From: Nodosilinea sp. FACHB-131
GTDB lineage: Bacteria > Cyanobacteriota > Cyanobacteriia > Phormidesmidales > Phormidesmidaceae
Assembly (NCBI RefSeq): GCF_014695395.1
Contig: NZ_JACJOF010000027.1
Location: 682,001-746,000, forward strand
Direction: 5' to 3'
DNA: 64,000 nt
Positions 24,674 through 32,822 of the stretch are shown here, one piece after another (the stretch's first letter is position 1; each line of letters starts with the position of its first letter). The position numbers were made by a program, and so were the translations under genes. Under the pieces are notes generated by a model that worked only from the letters and a program-made list of their open reading frames with translations, was not told where the DNA came from and did no database searches.

Positions 24674-25324
24674 TTAACTGGCCTTAGAAACAAACTGCCG
24701 GACTGCTCTGACCACGGCTAGATCGGTCCCAGTTTCTCGTAGCACAACCCATGCTCGCAGCTGCTCTACCGATACTACGGAGAAGGCCAAACTGCTCTCC
24801 AATTCACGGATTTGCTCGCCGCGCAAGTCTAAAATCTTGACCTTGCTGTTGCTGTAAGGCCAGAGTTCGGGCACCCCAAGCGCCTGGTAAATGACCAATT
24901 TCTGATTTGACGCACTGGCGATGTCTACTTCTACCGCCAAGTCTGGCGACAAGTTTGGCGGAACCTCAGGATTCAACCCCTGCACTAACCCGGCATTCTG
25001 AATAAAAAAGCAGCTATCAGGTTCAATCCCTTTGTCCAAATCTTCGCGGTTCCAGATCGTTGAACCCAAATCCACAATTTCTAACCCCAGTTCTTCCGCC
25101 AAGGCAAAGATAATTTTGCTCAGCAGCCGATTGATAATCTCATGGAGCTTACTGGGTCTCCGCATCTCCAAGCTGCCATCGCTATAGGCCAACCGAGTGG
25201 CCCGATTCTCGCCTAGCTCTGCTAGAAAAAGCTGGTAGTGCTGCCAAGTCAACCCCGACACAGTCATAGCGCTGCCGGGAGACAGCACAATTTGACTTAG
25301 GGGAGTGGCCAAGGCAACAGACAT
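24674..25324 (-). CDS. Uma2 family (DUF820) restriction-endonuclease-fold protein
   Basis: A 216-residue protein when started at the ATG at 25324; a TTG at 25345 would add seven residues. It has the DUF820 layout: a TWQHYQLFLAELGENRATRLAYSDGSLEM start, HEIINRLLSKII helix, the PD-(D/E)XK-like core GIEPDSCFFI and PDLAVEVDIAS, and LGVPELWPYSNSKVKILDL. Cyanobacteria carry dozens of these Uma2 genes. They have a nuclease-like fold, but their biological role is not settled. It converges with the amidase gene with 13 bases between stops. Confidence 0.9.
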   Translation of the reverse strand: MSVALATPLSQIVLSPGSAMTVSGLTWQHYQLFLAELGENRATRLAYSDGSLEMRRPSKLHEIINRLLSKIIFALAEELGLEIVDLGSTIWNREDLDKGIEPDSCFFIQNAGLVQGLNPEVPPNLSPDLAVEVDIASASNQKLVIYQALGVPELWPYSNSKVKILDLRGEQIRELESSLAFSVVSVEQLRAWVVLRETGTDLAVVRAVRQFVSKAS

Positions 25325-25360
25325 GGACAAACAACCGCACGGCAATGTCAGGATGATAAC

Positions 25361-25386
25361 AAGGCCACCGCAAGACTGGCGGCCTT
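25361..25386 (-). terminator. Weak hairpin after the cold-shock/sunset gene
   Basis: AAGGCC and GGCCTT arms, extended by partly paired ACC/GGC bases, form a stem between the stop of the gene at 25416 and the Uma2 start. On the minus strand the following T-run is poor, so this is tentative. Confidence 0.4.
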
Positions 25387-25415
25387 TTGCCCTCTAGGAA
25401 CCCAGTAAGGTATAG

Positions 25416-26093
25416 CTATCGCGGTGCTCTGCGCCAGCCCGCCGCGATCGCCTCCGCCTCAGTGCAAAACCACCGTTCTCCCTTATCGAGATGGATCTCT
25501 GTCCCCTCATAATCTTCCATGCCGGGAACGTGGTAGAGCTTGTTGCCGCTTGAAATCGAAATATTGCCTTTGACCATGCAAGTGGGTTCTGTAAAGGCTT
25601 CAACAGGCGAGGGAGGAGCCGTAGTATCGGGCTCGGCAAGGGGTGAGGGCAGAATACTCGCAACAGGCGACAGCAAGAAGGTTCTATGGACAAGCGGTGC
25701 GGCGAACAGGGCAACAGTAGTGAGGCCTAAAATACCTACAAGAGCTTGGAGCCAGACGTCCTGTTTTGGCTGGCGTCTAGCTGTTTGAGGGCGGAGCGTT
25801 GTGGGGATGGATTTAGCTGTTTTGGGGCGGGGCGTTGTCGAGATAGATGTAGGGGTTTGCAGTGGGCTGGGCACAACGCCTTGAATAGAGGCTTGGGCAG
25901 CACGTACCTTGCCGTCAGGTTGAGTAACTTTCTTGTATAGGATCGTGTCTCCGACTTGTGGACGGCGGCAGTCTCTTGGCAGAGCGCTGATGTGTAAGAA
26001 AACCTCTTTACCACCGCCCTCAGGTTTAATAAAGCCAAAGCCTCTGTCATCCTTCCAGGAAGTCAGTTGCCCTTTGTGGGGAACAGGTGCCAT
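25416..26093 (-). CDS. Cold-shock domain, membrane helix, sunset domain fusion
   Basis: A 225-residue protein. Residues 5-70 are a cold-shock domain with RNP1-like DRGFGFIKP and RNP2-like VFLHISAL, so it should bind single-stranded nucleic acid. Residues 75-110 are a basic Thr/Pro linker with repeated TTPRPKTAK-type units. Residues 113-132 form one transmembrane helix (WLQALVGILGLTTVALF). Residues 171-225 are a sunset domain with CMVKGNISISSGNKLYHVPG and GERWFCTEAEAIAAGWRR, including its two cysteines. The nucleic-acid-binding part would be cytosolic and the sunset domain outside, with paired cysteines. Cold-shock domains fused to membrane domains occur in bacteria; this combination is unusual to me. 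Confidence 0.85.
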   Translation of the reverse strand: MAPVPHKGQLTSWKDDRGFGFIKPEGGGKEVFLHISALPRDCRRPQVGDTILYKKVTQPDGKVRAAQASIQGVVPSPLQTPTSISTTPRPKTAKSIPTTLRPQTARRQPKQDVWLQALVGILGLTTVALFAAPLVHRTFLLSPVASILPSPLAEPDTTAPPSPVEAFTEPTCMVKGNISISSGNKLYHVPGMEDYEGTEIHLDKGERWFCTEAEAIAAGWRRAPR

Positions 26094-26237
26094 GCAATCG
26101 CCTCGTCGGGGTCTACTAGTTTGTAGGTTTCCCCGGCGGGCGATCGCACTGACAGCCCTAGAAAAGTTGAACTGTCGCGGTCAATCCACAGCGCACGGCT
26201 CTCGTCTAACTTCGGTACTTTGTTGAACTTAGGCGGG

Positions 26238-26870
26238 CTACTCGCTTGCCTCTGCTACGGCCAAGCGCATCCCTAAGACTATGAGTGCTGCCCCAGTTAG
26301 ACGTTCTAGCCAATGGGCAGTGGCCAGAATATGTCGCTTGAAAGTCTGTTGAGAAATTACTATGGCTACCACTGCAAACCAAACCAGTGCGACAGCCGCG
26401 ACGGTTAACCCATAGACCGCTTGCGCTACCAGCGGCGTTGCAGGTTGCACAATTTGGGTAAATAGCGCCAGGAAAAAGAGTGTTGCTTTAGGGTTTAAAA
26501 AATTTCCTAAAAAGCCGATGCGAAACGCTGTCCAACGCCTAATGTCTCGCTGCTGCTCAACGAATTCTGATGCGATCGCAACTCTCTGGGCCCGCAAAGA
26601 CTTGATGCCAAGATAAATGAGATAAGCAGCGCCAACCCATTTCAGGACATTAAACAGCAGAACAGATTTGGCAATCACAGCGCCAATGCCAACCAGGGAA
26701 TAGGTGGCGTGAACCAAGTTGCCAGCTCCAACGCCGATCGCAGTAAATAGTCCTGCTCGTCGAGAGTAAGCCAAGCTGTTTCGTAAGGTCAGGGCAAAAT
26801 CAGGGCCGGGAGTGACAACTGCTACTAAACTGACAGCAAAGACCGTTAACCAAGCTGAGAAGAACGCCAT
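26238..26870 (-). CDS. LysE/RhtB family amino acid exporter
   Basis: A 210-residue inner-membrane exporter with about six helices. The ATG at 26870 has an ideal AGGAGAGA site just upstream; longer frames upstream are not needed. Typical features are TPGPDFALTLRNSLAYSRRAGLFTAIGVGAGNLVHA at the N terminus, LKWVGAAYLIYLGIKSLRA, and GFLGNFLNPKATLFFLALF. Members export basic, neutral or hydrophobic amino acids, and the substrate cannot be read here. It is divergent from rsmA with 71 bases between starts. Confidence 0.88.
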   Translation of the reverse strand: MAFFSAWLTVFAVSLVAVVTPGPDFALTLRNSLAYSRRAGLFTAIGVGAGNLVHATYSLVGIGAVIAKSVLLFNVLKWVGAAYLIYLGIKSLRAQRVAIASEFVEQQRDIRRWTAFRIGFLGNFLNPKATLFFLALFTQIVQPATPLVAQAVYGLTVAAVALVWFAVVAIVISQQTFKRHILATAHWLERLTGAALIVLGMRLAVAEASE

Positions 26871-26941
26871 TCTCTCTCCTTGTATGACAATCTGGGTATG
26901 ACATCTTGGGCGAGAGCCTACCACGGGTTGCTAATCAGATA

Positions 26942-27772
26942 ATGTTCTCCCAACCGACTCGCAAGCGCTTTGGCCAGCACTGGCTCACCGACGAGAAAGT
27001 GCTCCACCGGATGCTGGAGGCCGCCGCCGTTACTCGCCAAGACACCGTGCTCGAAATTGGCCCTGGCACCGGAGCGCTGACCCGCTGGCTGCTGCCCCTG
27101 GCCAACGCGGTGGTGGCGGTAGAAATCGATCGCGACTTAGTCCGCAAGCTCAACAATCAGTTTGCCAAGCACGATAACTTTCGCCTAGTACCAAGCGATA
27201 TTTTAGAGCTAGACATCGCTGCCGCCTCGCGGGACAAGCACTTTGACTTTGGCCTGCCCAACAAAGTCGTGGCCAACATTCCTTACTACATAACCGGACC
27301 AATTCTAGAAAAGCTGCTGGGCACCCTGGCGGCACCGAACCCGGAACCCTACGACGCCATTGTGCTGCTGGTGCAGAAGGAGGTGGCAGAACGGCTCTAC
27401 GCTCGCCCTGGTCGCAAAGCCTTTGGGGCTTTATCGGTGCGGGTGCAGTACCTAGCAGATTGTGAACTGGTGTGTCCGGTGCCTGCCCGCGCCTTTCAGC
27501 CGCCGCCCCAGGTAGACTCGGCGGTAGTGAAGCTTACCCCGCGTCCGCCTGTCACCCCATCCGATGACCTAGCCGAGTTCGATCGCCTGGTGAAGCTGGG
27601 CTTTGGCAGCAAGCGCAAAATGCTGCGCAACAACCTCAAGGGTGTAGTCGATCGCGATGACCTAGAAGCGATGATGACAGTTCTAGCCATTGAGCCTACC
27701 GCTCGCGCTGAAGACCTCAGCGTTGAGCAGTGGGTGGCGCTGAGTAATACAATCCTGAAGCACCCCCGCTGA
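26942..27772 (+). CDS. rsmA: 16S rRNA (A1518/A1519) dimethyltransferase
   Basis: A 276-residue S-adenosylmethionine-dependent methyltransferase that dimethylates two adjacent adenines near the 3' end of 16S rRNA in small-subunit assembly. The ATG at 26942 gives the usual KRFGQHWL start; an upstream TTG at 26906 is less likely. Motif I EIGPGTGALT (near residue 38) and the catalytic NIPYYI motif (near 117) are intact. The C-terminal helical domain ends with the usual KRKMLRNNL segment. The stop is six bases from ispE, so the two form an operon, an arrangement seen in many bacteria. Confidence 0.95.
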   Translation: MFSQPTRKRFGQHWLTDEKVLHRMLEAAAVTRQDTVLEIGPGTGALTRWLLPLANAVVAVEIDRDLVRKLNNQFAKHDNFRLVPSDILELDIAAASRDKHFDFGLPNKVVANIPYYITGPILEKLLGTLAAPNPEPYDAIVLLVQKEVAERLYARPGRKAFGALSVRVQYLADCELVCPVPARAFQPPPQVDSAVVKLTPRPPVTPSDDLAEFDRLVKLGFGSKRKMLRNNLKGVVDRDDLEAMMTVLAIEPTARAEDLSVEQWVALSNTILKHPR

Positions 27773-27778
27773 TTTTCT

Positions 27779-28723
27779 ATGCGCTCTTACACTCTGCTGG
27801 CCGCCGCCAAAATCAACCTCTATCTCGAAATTGTGGGCAGTCGCCCCGACGGCTTTCACGAGCTGATTATGGTGATGCAGAGCGTCAGTCTGTGCGATCG
27901 CATCACCGTGCGCAGCATTGGCGTCGATGAGATTCGGGTGCGTTGCGACCACCCCCTAGTGCCCGCCGATGAAACCAACCTGGCCTATAAGGCCGCAGCC
28001 TTGGTCATGGCGCAATTCCCCAACGCGATGGCCAAGCTGGGCGGTGTCGAAATCACGATTGAAAAGCAGATCCCGGTGGGGGCTGGGCTGGCTGGCGGCT
28101 CATCCAACGCGGCGGCGGTGCTGGTGGGGCTAGATCTGCTGTGGAACTTGGGTCTTACCCAGAGCGAGCTGCAAGAGCTGGGGGCTGAACTGGGATCCGA
28201 CATTCCTTTCTGTGTGTCGGGGGGCACGGCGATCGCTACAGGCCGGGGTGAACAGCTCGATGCGCTTCCCGGCATCGACAACCTGCATCTAGTGATCGCC
28301 AAGTACGAGTCTGAGTTTGTCTCGACCCCCTGGGCCTACAAAACCTACCGGGCCGAGTATAGCGATACCTATGTAACCGATGCCAAAGGCTGGCAAGAGC
28401 GGCAGGCCCAGGTGCGATCGGGTGAGATGGTAAGGGCAGTGGCCCGTCGCGATGCGATCGCTGTAGGTCAGCACCTCTGCAACGACTTTGAGAAAATCGT
28501 GCTCGATGCCCATCCCAAAACCGCTGCTCTCAAAGCCACCATGGCCGACCTCGGCGGACTCGGCACCCTAATGTCGGGGTCTGGCCCTTCAGTGTTTACC
28601 CTGGCTGGGTCTGAGGCCGAGGCCAGTGAGCTGGCGGCCAAGCTGCGGGCGGCCTTACCAGACCCTGATCTAGGCATTTGGACGGCTCAGTTTGTGCCCA
28701 GTGGGGTGCAGCTCGTCAGCTAA
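27779..28723 (+). CDS. ispE: 4-diphosphocytidyl-2-C-methyl-D-erythritol kinase
   Basis: A 314-residue GHMP kinase, the fourth step of the MEP pathway to isopentenyl diphosphate, which feeds carotenoids, chlorophyll phytol and quinones. It starts with AAAKINLYLEIVGSRPDGFHEL, has the ATP-binding PVGAGLAGGSSNAAA loop near residues 100-114 and the C-terminal glycine-rich LMSGSGPSVFTL motif. The length is normal. It follows rsmA by six bases and likely shares its promoter. It has no close partner in the P450 cluster. Confidence 0.95.
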   Translation: MRSYTLLAAAKINLYLEIVGSRPDGFHELIMVMQSVSLCDRITVRSIGVDEIRVRCDHPLVPADETNLAYKAAALVMAQFPNAMAKLGGVEITIEKQIPVGAGLAGGSSNAAAVLVGLDLLWNLGLTQSELQELGAELGSDIPFCVSGGTAIATGRGEQLDALPGIDNLHLVIAKYESEFVSTPWAYKTYRAEYSDTYVTDAKGWQERQAQVRSGEMVRAVARRDAIAVGQHLCNDFEKIVLDAHPKTAALKATMADLGGLGTLMSGSGPSVFTLAGSEAEASELAAKLRAALPDPDLGIWTAQFVPSGVQLVS

Positions 28724-28784
28724 CCAAAGGGCTGAGAATGGGGCGGTGGCGGTGGTGTCCGCCGTGAGCGGGGAGAAGCAACGC

Positions 28785-28790
28785 TAGAAT
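28785..28790 (+). promoter_or_regulatory. Possible -10 element before rseP
   Basis: TAGAAT lies 34 bases upstream of the rseP start, in the 100-base gap after ispE. No good -35 box is seen. Confidence 0.3.
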
Positions 28791-28823
28791 AGGGAGACTG
28801 TTCTTAACCTATCGGGTTTGTCT

Positions 28824-29915
28824 ATGTCGGTTTTAGCTGCGATCGCGGTCATTGCCCTACTGGTAGCCGTTCACGAAGCGGGGCACTTTACAGCCGCTCG
28901 GCTACAGGGCATTCACGTCAACCGCTTTGCCATTGGCTTTGGCCCCATCCTGTGGAAGTACCAGGGAGCTGAAACCGAATACTCCCTGCGGGCCATTCCC
29001 CTGGGTGGCTTTGTGGGCTTCCCTGACGATGATCCCGAGAGCGACATCCCCACCAACGACCCCGACCTACTAAAAAATCGCCCGATTCTCGATCGCGCCA
29101 TTGTGATCAGCGCTGGGGTGATTGCCAACTTGGTGTTTGCCTACCTGGTGTTTGTGGCCCAGTTTAGCGCTGTGGGCATTCCCGAAACTTTTAATCCCCA
29201 GCCCGGCATTTTAGTGCCCCAGGTGATCGCCGAAAGCTCTCCCGCCGGTCAGGCAGGCATTCGCGCTGGCGATATTTTGGTGGCGGCCAACGGCGAACCT
29301 CTAGCCTCTGGTGAAGAGAGCATTCCCTTCTTCATTCAGCTGATTAAAGATAGCCCCAACCAACCGGTGGAACTTACGGTGCAGCGAGGCGATCGCGAGC
29401 TAGATGTCTCGGTCACTCCTGTAATTGGCCCCGACGGTACGGCCGTCATCGGCGTGCAGCTCCAACCCAATGGCGACTTTGGCTACCGCCGTCCCAAAAA
29501 CCCCTTTGAAGTATTTAGTCTGGCGGCGCAGCAGTTTCAAGACACTCTGGTGCGCACCGTGAAAGGCTTCGTGCAGCTAGTGACCAACTTTGGCGAAATG
29601 GCCAGCCAGGTGGCCGGGCCAGTCAAAATTGTCGAGCAGGGAGCAGGGTTGGCCAAGAACAGCGCCGCTATGCTGTTCCCTTTTACCGCCATCATCAGCA
29701 TCAACCTAGCAATTATCAACATTCTGCCCCTGCCTGCGTTAGACGGCGGTCAGTTAGCGTTTTTGCTAATTGAAGCCCTGCGCGGCGGCAAGCCCCTGCC
29801 CGATCGCCTCCAAGAGAACGTCATGCAGACTGGCCTCGTGCTGCTGCTGGGCCTGGGCGTATTCCTCATTGTCCGCGACACCACCCAGCTCGAAATCTTC
29901 CAAAACCTACGTTAG
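28824..29915 (+). CDS. rseP: Site-2 intramembrane metalloprotease RseP
   Basis: A 363-residue membrane protease when started at the ATG at 28824 (a TTG six bases earlier is possible). The zinc-binding VHEAGHF motif lies in the first helix near residue 18, and the second zinc-ligand motif LPLPALDGGQL is in a C-terminal helix near 310. A PDZ domain (about 125-205, SPAGQAGIRAGDILVAANGEP) lies between. The family cleaves membrane-bound anti-sigma factors and leftover signal peptides. Cyanobacterial homologues take part in stress responses; the target here is unknown. Confidence 0.93.
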   Translation: MSVLAAIAVIALLVAVHEAGHFTAARLQGIHVNRFAIGFGPILWKYQGAETEYSLRAIPLGGFVGFPDDDPESDIPTNDPDLLKNRPILDRAIVISAGVIANLVFAYLVFVAQFSAVGIPETFNPQPGILVPQVIAESSPAGQAGIRAGDILVAANGEPLASGEESIPFFIQLIKDSPNQPVELTVQRGDRELDVSVTPVIGPDGTAVIGVQLQPNGDFGYRRPKNPFEVFSLAAQQFQDTLVRTVKGFVQLVTNFGEMASQVAGPVKIVEQGAGLAKNSAAMLFPFTAIISINLAIINILPLPALDGGQLAFLLIEALRGGKPLPDRLQENVMQTGLVLLLGLGVFLIVRDTTQLEIFQNLR

Positions 29916-29917
29916 AA

Positions 29918-30064
29918 AGTGTTGAGTTTTGAGTTCTAAGTTTTGAGTTGAAGTCAAGGATTCAATCAAGTGGGATAGCCGTCTCGGCTGTCCTGGTCAG
30001 GCAGGATGCTTAACCTATAAAACTTAGATTTAATAAAATTCAAGTTTCCAAGAACTCAACACTT
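29918..30064. repeat. Intergenic repeat with 12-bp inverted ends
   Basis: AAGTGTTGAGTT at 29918-29929 is matched by AACTCAACACTT at 30053-30064. Between them TTGAGTTTTGAGTT-type units repeat near the left end, and the middle is AT-rich. It fills most of the spacer between rseP and nth. The ends resemble a miniature inverted-repeat element, but no target duplication is obvious. A pyrimidine-rich CCCCTTGCCCATCC stretch follows up to the nth start. Confidence 0.5.
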
Positions 30065-30114
30065 CATTCCCCCTTGCCCATCCACCCCTCACTCATCCAC
30101 TCCCTACCCCCGCC

Positions 30115-30831
30115 ATGCCCAACCAGCGGCGAGCCTCCAAAAAACAGCGGGCGCTGGAGATTCTTCTCCGCCTGAAACGGCTGTACCCCGAAGCCCCCTG
30201 CTCCCTAGATTTTGCCAATCCCTTGCAGCTGATGATCGCCACCATGCTGGCGGCCCAGTGCACCGACGAGCGGGTTAACCTGGTTACCCCGGCTCTGTTT
30301 GCTGCTTATCCCGATGTTTACGCCTTTGCCGAGGCCGATGTCGCCGATTTAGAGCAGCTGGTGAAGTCTACCGGCTTTTACCGCAACAAAGCCAAAAACA
30401 TCCGCGCAGCCTGCCAACGGATCATCACCGAGTACAACGGTGAAGTCCCTCCCCGCATGGAAGATTTAGTCACCCTGCCAGGCGTGGCCCGCAAAACGGC
30501 CAACGTCGTGCTGGCCCACGGTTTTGGGATCAATGCTGGGGTGACAGTGGACACCCACGTTAAGCGCATCACGAATCTTCTGGGGCTGACCAAGCACGCT
30601 GACCCGGTCAAAATTGAGCGCGACCTGATGAAGCTGCTGCCCCAGCCCGATTGGGAGAACTGGTCAATTCGGCTGGTGTACCACGGGCGGGCGGTGTGCA
30701 ATGCCCGTAACCCCAAATGTGGTCTGTGTGAGCTGGCTGATCTTTGTCCGTCGGCAAAGGTTGTTCCAGTTGTTGACCCCATACAAGTTGGCCCTATGCA
30801 AGTTGTCAGCCCTATACAAGAGGTGATCTAG
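30115..30831 (+). CDS. nth: Endonuclease III (DNA glycosylase/AP lyase)
   Basis: A 238-residue base-excision repair enzyme that removes oxidised pyrimidines. The helix-hairpin-helix LPGVARKTANVV with its catalytic lysine and the VDTHV motif with the catalytic aspartate are present. The [4Fe-4S] cluster motif is intact as CNARNPKCGLCELADLC (C-x6-C-x2-C-x5-C). After the cluster there is an unusual tail of about 23 residues with a repeated PIQVGPMQVVSPIQEV pattern, not needed for activity and possibly a 3'-end repeat expansion. The start gives a basic N terminus typical of the family. Confidence 0.95.
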   Translation: MPNQRRASKKQRALEILLRLKRLYPEAPCSLDFANPLQLMIATMLAAQCTDERVNLVTPALFAAYPDVYAFAEADVADLEQLVKSTGFYRNKAKNIRAACQRIITEYNGEVPPRMEDLVTLPGVARKTANVVLAHGFGINAGVTVDTHVKRITNLLGLTKHADPVKIERDLMKLLPQPDWENWSIRLVYHGRAVCNARNPKCGLCELADLCPSAKVVPVVDPIQVGPMQVVSPIQEVI

Positions 30832-30893
30832 TCCTAGGAATATTGAGGCTAGATGCGGCAAGATTATTCTAAGCAGGCCTTGGAGGTTTCATT

Positions 30894-31337
30894 GTGGCTG
30901 ACCTCTACACCACTGATTTCTATGCTTGGACTCAGGCACAGGCCAATTTTTTGCGGCTGGGCAAGATTGACCACCTCGATCTGGTGAATTTAACTGAGGA
31001 AATCGAGTCTTTGGGTAGGCAGCAAAAGCAAGAACTCAAGAATCGGTTAGGCGTCCTTCTAGGCCATCTGCTGAAATGGCAGTATCAGCCTAGCCAGCGC
31101 AGCAAAAGTTGGAGATACACGATCAAAGAGCAGCGGCTGCAAATTCTAGATTTGCTTGACCAAAACCCTAGCTTAAAAAGCTTTCAGGACGAAGCTGTTG
31201 CCAAAGGCTATCAGCTGGGCTTGCTATTGGTTGGGAGAGAAACACTCCTCGATCCCAAAACCCTACCAGAGCAATGCCCTTTTACCCTAGAGCAACTTTT
31301 GGATGACCAATTTCCTGAAGACCTAGATCTCCTATAG
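30894..31337 (+). CDS. DUF29 family protein
   Basis: A 147-residue protein with the DUF29 signature: LYTTDFYAWTQAQANFLRLG at the start, then LTEEIESLGRQQKQELKNRLGVLLGHLLKWQYQP and a SWRYTIKEQR stretch. The start is GTG at 30894 with a good GGAGG seven bases upstream. DUF29 genes are very numerous in cyanobacteria and their function is unknown. It stands alone, with no partner gene that hints at a role. Confidence 0.9.
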   Translation: MADLYTTDFYAWTQAQANFLRLGKIDHLDLVNLTEEIESLGRQQKQELKNRLGVLLGHLLKWQYQPSQRSKSWRYTIKEQRLQILDLLDQNPSLKSFQDEAVAKGYQLGLLLVGRETLLDPKTLPEQCPFTLEQLLDDQFPEDLDLL

Positions 31338-31400
31338 GTGAGGAAGGCTGTGGTACCGAGGCGATCGCTGCCTTTGGTTAAGGTCCGATCAGTTTCCTAA

Positions 31401-32333
31401 TTACGAAGGCTTAGTGAGGCTGAGCAAGCCTACGCTGACGGTGACTAGCAGCACCCCTAACCCCTGCACCACAGAAAGCTGCTCTTGCAGCATGCCCCAG
31501 GCCAGCACGGCGGTGAGGGCTGGGTTGGCGGCCCCGAGCATAGAGGCAGCGGTGGCCCCCACGCTGCGAATGCCAAGGTTGTTGAGCACGTGGCCGGTGA
31601 GGGTGGCGATCGCCGACAGCAGCCCCCCTACCCACAGCGCGGGCCATAGCAGACCCGCCACCTCCCCTGGCCACAGCAGCAGGCTAGCCGCCGACAGCAC
31701 CAGCGTCACCGCAAAGCTAATGCCCGTAAACGGCACCGGGTGAAAGGTTTCAAACGCTTTTTGGGCCACCACGGTGTAAAAGGCGTACACAATGCCCGAG
31801 GCCAGCCCAAAGGCGACGCCTACCCAGCTCTCAATCGCTGCCCCCGTCATGGGAATGGTCAGTGCGCTACCCAGCAAAATCAGCGCCAAAATTGCCCAGC
31901 GGCCGATGCTGGGGCGGTGGCCAAACCAGTACCAGTCCAGCACCGCCGTATAGACCGGAAAGGTGAAAAACAGCGTTAGCGCAATGCCTGCCGCAATCCG
32001 CCCCACCGACACGTAGAGCAGCGCCAGGTACGAGAACATCAGCACCCCACCTACCAGGGCTAGATAGAGTTCGCGGCGGTAGTCTGCCGACCCTAAGCGT
32101 CGCAGGTCGCTCCACATAGGCGGGTAAACTGGCGGCAGCAGCACCGCCATCAGGGGTACTCCTACCAGCATGCGCATAAACATCAGCAAAAATGAGTTGG
32201 GCAGAGTGGGCTCCACAAAGCCGCCGGTCTCCAGCACCCCAAACAGGTTAGACGGAGTAAACAAAACCCGAGTGATCAGGTTTTGAGCGCCGAAGCAAAT
32301 TGTCGCCAGCAAAATTAAGACATAGCCGAGCAT
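31401..32333 (-). CDS. EamA/DMT-family transporter
   Basis: A 310-residue polytopic membrane protein with ten predicted helices in two EamA repeats (about 1-145 and 165-305). The first repeat ends in a TLFFTFPVYTAVLDWYWFGHRPS segment and the second in MLGAANPALTAVLAWGMLQEQLSVVQGLGVLLVTVSVGLL, the usual closing pattern of the family. DMT transporters export metabolites such as amino acids or nucleotides; the substrate cannot be read. The ATG at 32333 is a good start. It is 57 bases downstream of the TIGR02588 gene on the same strand and may share its transcript. Confidence 0.87.
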   Translation of the reverse strand: MLGYVLILLATICFGAQNLITRVLFTPSNLFGVLETGGFVEPTLPNSFLLMFMRMLVGVPLMAVLLPPVYPPMWSDLRRLGSADYRRELYLALVGGVLMFSYLALLYVSVGRIAAGIALTLFFTFPVYTAVLDWYWFGHRPSIGRWAILALILLGSALTIPMTGAAIESWVGVAFGLASGIVYAFYTVVAQKAFETFHPVPFTGISFAVTLVLSAASLLLWPGEVAGLLWPALWVGGLLSAIATLTGHVLNNLGIRSVGATAASMLGAANPALTAVLAWGMLQEQLSVVQGLGVLLVTVSVGLLSLTKPS

Positions 32334-32390
32334 GTATTTCCCTATTCACGCTTGAGGGATGACCCAATGCCAGCGCCCTTAATCACGCAT

Positions 32391-32822
32391 CTACGGTAGC
32401 CGATAGCTGGCCACCCGCACCATCAAATCCCCCCCCCGAGGATTATGGGTGAAGACAAAACTCCCCGCTTTGGTCTCGTGACCCGAGAGAAAGTCGATCT
32501 GCTGCTCGCCGGTTTCGTCGTCAACCCCTGTGATGTGCAGCTCAGCAGTCACCTGCACCATGCGGGCAATGCGGCCGCCGGTATTGGTAATGGCGAAGGG
32601 TACGTAGTAGCGGCCATCAGTGACGCGCACCGCTTCTGACACCGCCACCGAAAAGGCAGGCGGGCGATTTTGGTTGGTCTGCCAGTCGAAGAAAATTAGC
32701 CCTATCAGCCCTAGCAAAATCAGCGAGGCCGCGATAAACGTCACCCATTCGGCCGCGGACCGCTGAGTAAAGCGCCCAGTTTCATCAGGAGGTAATTGGT
32801 CGGGGAAGTTGGGCAAATCCAT
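32391..32822 (-). CDS. TIGR02588 family protein
   Basis: A 143-residue protein started at the ATG at 32822, which overlaps the stop codon of the preceding gene as TAATG. A short cytosolic N terminus (MDLPNFPDQLPPDE) leads to one transmembrane helix near residues 27-46, then a periplasmic beta-rich domain (VTAELHITGVDDETGEQQIDFLSGHET) that resembles a small Ig-like fold. The family is known mainly as the constant neighbour of TIGR02587 membrane proteins, as here. The role is unknown, but the coupling argues that the two products form one complex. Confidence 0.8.
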   Translation of the reverse strand: MDLPNFPDQLPPDETGRFTQRSAAEWVTFIAASLILLGLIGLIFFDWQTNQNRPPAFSVAVSEAVRVTDGRYYVPFAITNTGGRIARMVQVTAELHITGVDDETGEQQIDFLSGHETKAGSFVFTHNPRGGDLMVRVASYRLP

